21,041 nt of DNA, from assembly GCA_003153655.1 (NCBI GenBank), contig PMAK01000052.1:37128-58168 (forward strand). Reading direction: 5' to 3'. The notes below the pieces were generated by a model, which was not told the origin of the DNA, ran no database searches, and saw only the letters and a program-made list of their open reading frames with translations. Below are positions 15,635 to 21,041 of this stretch, one piece after another. The DNA comes from Phycisphaerales bacterium. GTDB lineage: Bacteria; Planctomycetota; Phycisphaerae; Tepidisphaerales; Tepidisphaeraceae. The translations under genes were made by a program, and so were the position numbers. Numbering within the stretch: position 1 is the stretch's first letter; the number at the start of each line of letters is the position of its first letter.

Positions 15635-17245
15635 ATGCCCACAAAACCGCGATCCATCGCTCAATCCTTCGCTGATCTTCGCGGTCGCATAGGGTTGATC
15701 CCTTTCCTTCCCGCGGGATTTCCCGACCTCGATACGACATCCGCTTGCCTGACAGCCGTCGATGCCGTCGGCCCCGCGGCAATTGAAATCGGTTTCCCAT
15801 TTTCCGATCCAATCGCCGATGGACCCATTATCCAGCAGGCATTTACCGCCGCCCTGAATCGCAAGCTAAAAGTTCATGACATTTTCCAATGTGTTCGACA
15901 AGCATCGCCGCGCATCTCCGCCCCGCTTGTAGGAATGCTTAGTTACAGCATCGTCTTCCGCTACGGCGCCGAACGATTTTTCGCCGATGCGCGCGCAGCT
16001 GGTTTTGCAGGCGTAATCATTCCCGACCTCCCGCCGCCCGAAGCCGCCAAAACATGCCGGCAGATCAGCGCCGCAAGTTTGGACGCAACCCTGCTCATCG
16101 CCCCAACCACCACCGCCGAGCGCCGCCGCGAAATCGTCGCGCTGTGCACCGGCTTCGTTTATTACCTTTCCGTTTCCGGCATTACTGGCGCTCGCAGTGA
16201 ACTACCGCCGGACGTGGCACAAAATGTCCGCCAGCTCAAAACCATGACCACTCGCCCAGTCTGCGTCGGCTTCGGTATCTCCAAGCCAGAGCACGTTGCC
16301 GCACTATCTGGCATCGCCGACGGCGCGATTGTTGGAAGCGCAATCGTCAAACGGATGCTCGATGCCGCATCCGCCGGCCCTTCGGCTATCGCCGGCATCA
16401 TCGGCAACTATTGCCGTGAGTTGCTCTCCACCTCCCGCAGACCAACCCTCCATACGCCCGCATTCACCGCAGAGGGGCATATGCGGACACCTCTATCGTT
16501 TATCGCGTTTATACCCCGTACGAGCAGCATGGATCTGACGACAAAACAAGGGTTTACGTTCGATCCGGCAGCCGTTTTACTAAGAGGTGCGAACGTGACG
16601 GTTCTAAATTTCATCCCTTCTTCTAACCTCCCCATCGACCTGGTGTCTTTCAATACGGCACGACGAGCGATCGCCGAGCCGACAGATGCGATGCTGGTCC
16701 AAAGGACTTTGACCGGACATCGCGAAGCGTTCGATGAGCTGATCCGGCGATACCAACGCCAGGCCGTCGCCGTGTCGTATCGACTGCTCGGAAGCTCGCA
16801 CGATGCGCTGGAGATTACGCAGAACGCGTTCCTCAAAGCGTTCGTCAATTTGAGATCGCTGAAAAAACCTGAGGCTTTCGCTGGCTGGCTTATGAAAATC
16901 GTATCGAATCTCTCCCTCAACCATCGGCGCGGACGAAAGTCTCGCATGCAGCTGCCGCTCGATGATTTGCTCGTCCCGACGGATCGAATGTTTCGGGATG
17001 ACCGTTCGGTTGCCTGCTACATCGATCCCGCTCATCAATTACAAAGCGCCGAAATGGGCCGGCATCTTCGCAAAGCGCTGCAGGAATTGCCCGACAGGCA
17101 GCGGTCAGCCATCATACTGTTCGCGATTGAGCAAATGCCGCAAAAGCAAGTTGCCCAAACATTGGGTTGCAGCGTCGAAGCAGTGAAATGGCACGTATTC
17201 CAAGGCCGAAAAAAGCTTCGAGAAAGTCTCAAGGAATATCTCTAA
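15635..17245 (+). CDS. trpA: Tryptophan synthase alpha chain in frame with an ECF sigma factor (TrpA-sigma open frame)
   Basis: This is one uninterrupted frame of 536 codons. Residues 1-268 form a full TrpA: catalytic Glu51 and Asp62 (AIEIGFPFSDPIADGP), YGAERFFADARAAGFAGVIIPDLPPPEA, SVSGITGAR, and VGFGISKPEHV. TrpA cleaves indole-3-glycerol phosphate and passes indole to TrpB. Residues 353-536 form an ECF sigma factor: region 2 (AFDELIRRYQRQAVAVSYRLLG, then ITQNAFLKAFVNL) and region 4 (LPDRQRSAIILFAIEQMPQKQVAQTLGCSVEAVKWHVFQGRKKL). Residues 269-350 have no recognisable fold and use codons rare elsewhere here (CTA, ATA, TTA, AGA), as an untranslated spacer would. No stop codon separates the parts, so translation of trpA should read into the sigma factor. 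A missing stop from sequence error is possible. The ATG at 15635 has only a weak ribosome site (GGGAACAG). Confidence 0.85.
   Translation: MPTKPRSIAQSFADLRGRIGLIPFLPAGFPDLDTTSACLTAVDAVGPAAIEIGFPFSDPIADGPIIQQAFTAALNRKLKVHDIFQCVRQASPRISAPLVGMLSYSIVFRYGAERFFADARAAGFAGVIIPDLPPPEAAKTCRQISAASLDATLLIAPTTTAERRREIVALCTGFVYYLSVSGITGARSELPPDVAQNVRQLKTMTTRPVCVGFGISKPEHVAALSGIADGAIVGSAIVKRMLDAASAGPSAIAGIIGNYCRELLSTSRRPTLHTPAFTAEGHMRTPLSFIAFIPRTSSMDLTTKQGFTFDPAAVLLRGANVTVLNFIPSSNLPIDLVSFNTARRAIAEPTDAMLVQRTLTGHREAFDELIRRYQRQAVAVSYRLLGSSHDALEITQNAFLKAFVNLRSLKKPEAFAGWLMKIVSNLSLNHRRGRKSRMQLPLDDLLVPTDRMFRDDRSVACYIDPAHQLQSAEMGRHLRKALQELPDRQRSAIILFAIEQMPQKQVAQTLGCSVEAVKWHVFQGRKKLRESLKEYL
16595..17245 (+). CDS. 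ECF-family RNA polymerase sigma factor, alternative internal start
   Basis: This is the likely independent start of the sigma part of the TrpA-sigma frame. A GTG at 16595 is preceded by AAGAGGTG at normal spacing, and would give a 216-residue protein, a usual ECF length, with region 2 at about residues 45-110 and region 4 at about 160-213. An ATG at 16481 with AGAGG five bases upstream is a second possibility. ECF factors direct RNA polymerase to stress or envelope promoters and are usually held by an anti-sigma factor; a small candidate follows ten bases downstream. No clear promoter was seen between the TrpA domain and 16595, so the sigma factor may be transcribed from trpB. Confidence 0.55.
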   Translation: MTVLNFIPSSNLPIDLVSFNTARRAIAEPTDAMLVQRTLTGHREAFDELIRRYQRQAVAVSYRLLGSSHDALEITQNAFLKAFVNLRSLKKPEAFAGWLMKIVSNLSLNHRRGRKSRMQLPLDDLLVPTDRMFRDDRSVACYIDPAHQLQSAEMGRHLRKALQELPDRQRSAIILFAIEQMPQKQVAQTLGCSVEAVKWHVFQGRKKLRESLKEYL

Positions 17246-17255
17246 CTCAGATACG

Positions 17256-17495
17256 ATGCATTCCCAGGAACTCGATTTTCTTCTGATGAAATATCTGGAC
17301 GACTCGCTGCCCCCGGAGCAGCGAGCCGCAGTGCGGAAAATTCTGGATACCTTCCCGGAGGCAAGAGCGCAACTGCGATCCCATCAAAAGATCGACGATC
17401 TCCTTCGCTCCGCTCCCCCAATGCCTCCCATTCAATGGGACAGGCTGGCAAAACGAATCTCTGCGGCAATCAGGCTGCCGCCCCCTACTGCGTAA
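17256..17495 (+). CDS. Small anti-sigma-like protein downstream of the ECF sigma factor
   Basis: The product has 79 residues. The pattern LLMKYLDDSLPPEQRAAVRKIL, then FPEARAQLRSHQKIDDLLR, resembles the N-terminal helical domain of anti-sigma factors, whose members often read Y-L-D-G-x-L-x-x-E...A-x-x-x-L-x-x-x-x-x-x-x-D-x-L-L-R. It lacks the zinc-binding HxxxCxxC motif and has no membrane segment, so any sigma binding would be by a non-zinc cytoplasmic form or a truncated remnant. The ATG at 17256 lies ten bases after the sigma stop with no strong ribosome site, suggesting coupling. Its last 11 bases overlap the convergent ilvD gene. The role rests on position and pattern only. Confidence 0.6.
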   Translation: MHSQELDFLLMKYLDDSLPPEQRAAVRKILDTFPEARAQLRSHQKIDDLLRSAPPMPPIQWDRLAKRISAAIRLPPPTA

Positions 17496-19149
17496 CCGCC
17501 CCAAAGCACGCTGGCCCAACTAGCTTGACATACTTCACCAATGCCCCGGTCGTATATCGCGGCTCCGGCTGCTTCCATCGCGACTTCCGCTTAACCAAAT
17601 CTTCTTCACTCAACTCAACGCTGATCGTCCCCTTCTCCGCATCAACGCTGATCATATCGCCATCCTGCAACAGCGCGATCGGGCCGCCGACAAACGCCTC
17701 CGGGCCGATGTGGCCGACCATCAGCCCGCGCGTTGCCCCGCTAAATCTGCCATCCGTCATCAGACACACGTCATATCCCAATCCTTGCCCGACAATCGCC
17801 GCGGTCACGCCAAGCATCTCGCGCATTCCCGGGCCGCCTTTCGCCCCTTCATAGCGGATGATCACACTGTCGCCTTTTTTTATCTGCTGCGCCTGCACGG
17901 CAGCCATACACATTTCTTCGCTGTCGAAGATTCGCGCCGGGCCTCGATGTTGCAGTTTCTTCACGCCCGCCGTCTTGATCACGCATCCTTCCGGCGCGAG
18001 GTTTCCTCGCAGGATATGCAGGCCGCCCGTTTTCTCCAGCGCGCGCGAAACCGGAACGATCACATTCTGATCCAGCTTCAGCTTCACCCCTGCAAGATTC
18101 TCCGCCATCGTTCTGCCCGTGCAGGTGAGACAATCGCCATGAATCAGTTTTTCATCCAGAAGCACCTTCAGAATCGCCGGAATCCCGCCTGCCTTGTATA
18201 CATCGAACGCGTTATATCGTCCGAACGGCTTGAGATCCGCGATGATCGGCGTTCGCCGGCTGATCCGATCGATATCATCCAGCGTCAGCGTCATCCCGCA
18301 TTCGTGCGCAAGAGCCGGCAAATGCAACGCGATGTTCGTCGATCCGCCCGTTGCGGCGGCAATCGTCACCGCATTCTCAAACGCCTCGCGCGTCATGATG
18401 TCGCGCGCTCGGATATTCTTTTCCAGCAAACGCATCACCTGTTTGCCCGACTCAACCGCAAACGCGTCGCGATCCACATCCACTGCCGGTGGAGAACCAC
18501 TGCCCGGCAATGCCATACCCATCGCCTCTGCCGCGCAAGCCATCGTATTGGCTGTGAATTGTCCGCCACAGCTTCCCGCTGATGGACACGCGCCGCACTC
18601 CATTTCGTAAAGATCCGCGTCGCTCATCTTCCCCGCGCTATGCGCGCCGACCGCTTCGTACACATCTTGAATTGTCACATCCCGACCTTTGAATTTGCCC
18701 GGCATGATCGTGCCGCCATACAGAAACACGCTCGGCACATTCAGCCGCGCCATCGCCATCAGCGTGCCCGGCAAACTCTTGTCGCATCCCGCCAATCCAA
18801 CCAGCGCATCGTACCCATGCGCGAACATCATCAGTTCGATCGAATCAGCGATCACCTCGCGCGAGACGAGCGAAGCCTTCATTCCCTCATGCCCCATCGC
18901 GATCCCGTCAGAGACCGCAATGGTGACAAATTCCCGTGGCGTCCCCCCCGCCGATTTCACGCCTTCCTTGGCTGCCTTCGCCTGCCGATCGAGCGTCAAA
19001 TTGCATGGCGTCGCTTCATTCCAGGTGCTGGAGACGCCCACCCATGGCCGGTGAATCTCCTCATCCGTCAAACCCATGGACCTGAAAAACGCTCTCTGGG
19101 GAGCCCGCTGGCTTCCTTCCGTCACAACGCTACTACGAGGCCGATTCAT
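17485..19149 (-). CDS. ilvD: Dihydroxy-acid dehydratase
   Basis: The product has 554 residues. It dehydrates dihydroxy acids to the 2-keto acids of valine and isoleucine (and thereby leucine) synthesis, using an Fe-S cluster. The three expected cluster cysteines are Cys49 (WNEATPCN), Cys122 (GLAGCDKSLPG) and Cys194 (SAGSCGGQFTANTM). The C-terminal MTDGRFSGATRGLMVGHIGPEA motif is also diagnostic. Length is typical (about 555-570). The ATG at 19149 is preferred because GGAG sits six bases upstream; an ATG at 19161 (MEILMN) is in frame just before it. It converges on the sigma/anti-sigma pair, with an 11-base overlap of the 3' ends, and is divergent from the HAD gene. Confidence 0.96.
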   Translation of the reverse strand: MNRPRSSVVTEGSQRAPQRAFFRSMGLTDEEIHRPWVGVSSTWNEATPCNLTLDRQAKAAKEGVKSAGGTPREFVTIAVSDGIAMGHEGMKASLVSREVIADSIELMMFAHGYDALVGLAGCDKSLPGTLMAMARLNVPSVFLYGGTIMPGKFKGRDVTIQDVYEAVGAHSAGKMSDADLYEMECGACPSAGSCGGQFTANTMACAAEAMGMALPGSGSPPAVDVDRDAFAVESGKQVMRLLEKNIRARDIMTREAFENAVTIAAATGGSTNIALHLPALAHECGMTLTLDDIDRISRRTPIIADLKPFGRYNAFDVYKAGGIPAILKVLLDEKLIHGDCLTCTGRTMAENLAGVKLKLDQNVIVPVSRALEKTGGLHILRGNLAPEGCVIKTAGVKKLQHRGPARIFDSEEMCMAAVQAQQIKKGDSVIIRYEGAKGGPGMREMLGVTAAIVGQGLGYDVCLMTDGRFSGATRGLMVGHIGPEAFVGGPIALLQDGDMISVDAEKGTISVELSEEDLVKRKSRWKQPEPRYTTGALVKYVKLVGPACFGAVTQ

Positions 19150-19161
19150 CAAAATCTCCAT

Positions 19162-19224
19162 TCAAAATAGGTTCAGTAGGTTACACCCGCTCGCATGGTC
19201 TTGCCACCGCGAGCGGCAAGCCAT
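19162..19224 (-). CDS. Candidate leader peptide ORF before ilvD
   Basis: An ATG at 19224 opens a 20-codon frame whose TGA is immediately followed by the ATG at 19161 that is in frame with ilvD. The peptide ends in NLLNLF, so three of the last five codons before the final Phe are Leu. A Leu-sensing leader would suit a branched-chain amino-acid gene, but there is no terminator after it and no ribosome site was identified. It may be chance. Confidence 0.25.
   Translation of the reverse strand: MACRSRWQDHASGCNLLNLF
19187..19220. repeat. Overlapping inverted repeats in the ilvD/HAD divergent region
   Basis: CCGCTCGC (19187-19194) and GCGAGCGG (19209-19216) are perfect 8-base arms 14 bases apart. 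CTTGCC (19200-19205) and GGCAAG (19215-19220) form a second perfect 6-base pair that shares two bases with the first, so the two stems cannot form fully together. The element lies inside the candidate ilvD leader and about 70 bases before the HAD start. It could act in RNA or as a DNA operator. Confidence 0.35.
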
Positions 19225-19288
19225 GGCGATCCTTGTTTTCCCACCTACAATACAGGATAACCGATCCGTCGTTTTCACTCAGGGAACC

Positions 19289-20152
19289 ATGAATCGCCAA
19301 GCTGTTTCACGACGTCGTATTCCGCCGGTTTCCAGGGCTTTGCCGGGGCTGGATATCCGTCTCGTCGCTGTCGACCTTGATGGAACCTTACTGAACGATT
19401 CCAAGCAGATCAGCGACCAAACTGTGCGGGCCCTGAGTTGCGTCGTCGATCGCGGCATCCGCGTGGTCATCGCATCGGCGCGGCCGCCTCGCAGTGTCCG
19501 GCATATTTATAGCACGCTGAAGCTCGACACCTGGCAAATCAATTACAACGGCGCCCTGATCTGGGACGAGCCTAAAAAGCACGTGGTCTTCCATCGCCCC
19601 ATGCAGTGCCAACTGGTCAGGCGCATCATCAACACCGCGCGATCGCGCTTCGCGTCGGTGCTGGTTAGCTGCGAAATCCTCGACCGCTGGTATACCGATC
19701 GTTTCGACCAATCCTACACAACCGAGACCGGCCGTATGTTCAAACCCGATGTCATTGCCGGCTTCGATGAATTCTGCACGCAGCCAATCACCAAGCTGCT
19801 GCTACTGGGCGACCGCAACATGATCGATCAACTCGAATCAATGCTGGTCGCGGCAAACGATGGCAACGTCACCATCGTCCGAACCGATCCGCAGCTCTTG
19901 CAGATCATGGACAAATACGTGAGCAAGGCGACCGCATTACAGATGGTCGCTGAGCACTATCAGGTTCCGCTGGAAAACGTAATGGCCATCGGCGACGCCC
20001 CCAACGATGTCGGCATCGTCAAAATCGCCGGCGTCGGCGTCGCAATGGACAACGGCAGCGAGGTCGTCAAAAGCGTCGCGGATTGGGTTGCCCCGTCAAA
20101 CAACGATCACGGCGTCCATGCCGCCCTCGTCAAATTCGGATTATGCGATTGA
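19289..20152 (+). CDS. Cof-type HAD-superfamily phosphatase
   Basis: The product has 287 residues. HAD motifs are present in order: motif I LVAVDLDGTLL (nucleophile Asp29, acid/base Asp31), motif II VVIASARP (Ser63), a Lys in ATAL context (VSKATAL, Lys213), and motif IV AIGDAPND (Asp236 and Asp240). The C2-type cap between motifs II and III fits the Cof subfamily, which dephosphorylates sugar phosphates or flavin phosphates; the substrate cannot be assigned. The ending VAMDNGSEVVKSVADWVAPSNNDHGV is the family's usual C-terminus. The frame is open to 19076, but the ATG at 19289 with AGGGA upstream gives a family-length protein; an ATG at 19223 is less likely. It is divergent from ilvD. Confidence 0.88.
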   Translation: MNRQAVSRRRIPPVSRALPGLDIRLVAVDLDGTLLNDSKQISDQTVRALSCVVDRGIRVVIASARPPRSVRHIYSTLKLDTWQINYNGALIWDEPKKHVVFHRPMQCQLVRRIINTARSRFASVLVSCEILDRWYTDRFDQSYTTETGRMFKPDVIAGFDEFCTQPITKLLLLGDRNMIDQLESMLVAANDGNVTIVRTDPQLLQIMDKYVSKATALQMVAEHYQVPLENVMAIGDAPNDVGIVKIAGVGVAMDNGSEVVKSVADWVAPSNNDHGVHAALVKFGLCD

Positions 20153-20178
20153 ATGGGTCCGCTGAGAGGCGAGACTGG

Positions 20179-20208
20179 ACACTTTCATACACTTTCGTAC
20201 ACTTTTGA
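20179..20208. repeat. Three tandem ACACTTT repeats with 10-base period
   Basis: ACACTTTC, ACACTTTC and ACACTTTT begin at 20179, 20189 and 20199, exactly one helical turn apart, with linkers AT and GT. They lie in the 145-base convergent gap between the HAD gene and the FtsK-like gene. A TTGACG follows directly (20205-20210) but I could not find a good -10 for it. Evenly phased copies suggest a protein-binding array; iteron or recombinase-binding use is speculative. Confidence 0.45.
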
Positions 20209-20297
20209 CGGATTAAAATAGTATTTACTAACTTTATGTCGCCTTTTCTGAACTGACACAATGTTGTCTGCGGCTTAATTAATCCTGTGGGCCGGAA

Positions 20298-21041
20298 TTA
20301 CGCCGCGTCCTTATCGTCGTCATCATCGGCTGAAAAGTCGTCCGTATCCGGCTTTGGCGGGGGTCCTTTCACCGCCAGGGCAAGGTCCGGCGGTAAATCC
20401 TCCGGCTTGATGCCGCTGCCGGCTGTTTTTGCCGTCAGCTTCTCCTTCACTTCCGCCAACCATTTCGCGTCCGGGATCGCATAGGGCCGGAATTTTTCCA
20501 TTGATCCCTGCTCTTCGCTGTAGGCAAGAGCCCGATTCGCTCCAAGTTTGTTGCCGGCGGGTGAATCGATCAGGTTGCTGCTGTCCGTGGCGCTCATTTG
20601 GAAAAGGATGCGGTTGTCGAGCTCGCGCATCGAGCCGCGGTCTACCGAGCGATCGAGGGCCGTGGCCGTGTCGATCCAGGCCATGAGGTGGATGCCGTTG
20701 GCCGGGCCTTCGCGCATGATGTCCGCGAATTCCTTGCCGGGATCCAACGGCTTTTCTTCGTCGCCGCTGCTGGAGGAGAAGCTGAAGGACTCCTCCGACT
20801 TTCGAAGGGCTCGATAGCGCTGCAAGCCGAAGACGAATACGAATATCGATGGGGCGCTCGACGCATCGCTTGATTGCCGTCGTTCCAATTCCAAAGCCAA
20901 CTCGTGAACGGCCTGGGGAACGGCGCGGTAATCAACCACCTTGCTTCGATGCGGAAGCGATGCGGCGACGCTGGCCAGATATCCATACGTCGCGGCGTCA
21001 ACCGGCGTCCCATCGAACAGATAAAAACTGGCGGACTTCGA
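20298..21041 (-). CDS. FtsK/SpoIIIE-type ATPase, C-terminal part (runs off right edge)
   Basis: The visible 247 residues continue upstream with no stop to position 21041. The pattern FYLFDGTPVDAATYGYLA, then a hydrophobic strand IFVFVFGLQRYRALR in the place of a Walker B-type region, FADIMREGPANGIHLMAWIDT, and LDNRILFQMSATDSSNLIDSPAGNKLG matches the C-terminal half of FtsK/SpoIIIE-domain ATPases of the kind found in Planctomycetota. The Walker A motif would lie outside the window. The C-terminus carries a very acidic tail (DDFSADDDDDKDAA). Such ATPases move DNA or protein substrates across the cytoplasmic membrane or through a secretion channel; which applies here is not shown. Confidence 0.8.
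   Translation of the reverse strand, partial: SKSASFYLFDGTPVDAATYGYLASVAASLPHRSKVVDYRAVPQAVHELALELERRQSSDASSAPSIFVFVFGLQRYRALRKSEESFSFSSSSGDEEKPLDPGKEFADIMREGPANGIHLMAWIDTATALDRSVDRGSMRELDNRILFQMSATDSSNLIDSPAGNKLGANRALAYSEEQGSMEKFRPYAIPDAKWLAEVKEKLTAKTAGSGIKPEDLPPDLALAVKGPPPKPDTDDFSADDDDDKDAA

Noticed and set aside
17710..18582. Rightward 290-codon open frame
   Set aside because: Lies wholly antisense to the well-supported ilvD gene and encodes an Arg/His-rich sequence with no family resemblance.
20205..20233. Rightward promoter TTGACG in the HAD/FtsK gap
   Set aside because: No -10 element of acceptable quality at 16-18 bases, and no rightward gene follows.

Overview
This GC-rich window reads as chromosomal bacterial DNA with a prophage-like block at its left end. 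The best guess for the source is Planctomycetota, perhaps Phycisphaerae-like. That rests on the style of the proteins: an FtsK/SpoIIIE-family ATPase with an acidic tail, a DUF2203 protein, and an ECF sigma factor beside a very small anti-sigma-like protein. It is an inference, because the window holds no rRNA or other phylogenetic marker.

Left block (1-7066, all leftward): a phage structural/lysis-like module. In transcription order it encodes a small lipoprotein, an XhlA-like coiled-coil membrane protein, a secreted beta-helix protein, a tail-fibre-like beta-helix protein, two unnamed virion-type proteins, a Gp36/DUF1320-like head-tail protein, a ParB-fold protein, and an ABC-type ATPase that runs off the left edge. 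The last two genes overlap and may act together on DNA. A gene-poor stretch (7067-7529) follows and ends in a strong promoter and a foldable leader in front of a DUF2203 gene.

Central housekeeping block (8055-14245, all leftward): three probable transcription units. These are cydA-cydB-queE (bd-type quinol oxidase plus a 7-deazaguanine enzyme) with a CRP/FNR-type palindrome just upstream of cydA; a DUF4149 membrane protein with nth (endonuclease III); and a sugar phosphate isomerase-like protein with moaD and moaE (molybdopterin synthase).

Right block: trpB runs rightward from a compact divergent promoter region that appears to share one -35 element with the isomerase operon. It is followed by trpA. 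The trpA frame has no stop codon and continues in frame through a complete ECF sigma factor, giving a 536-residue open frame; this is the most unusual object in the window. A 79-residue anti-sigma-like gene follows and overlaps the convergent ilvD (dihydroxy-acid dehydratase) by 11 bases. A Cof-type HAD phosphatase is divergent from ilvD. A convergent gap with three 10-base-period repeats separates it from the C-terminal part of an FtsK/SpoIIIE-type ATPase at the right edge.
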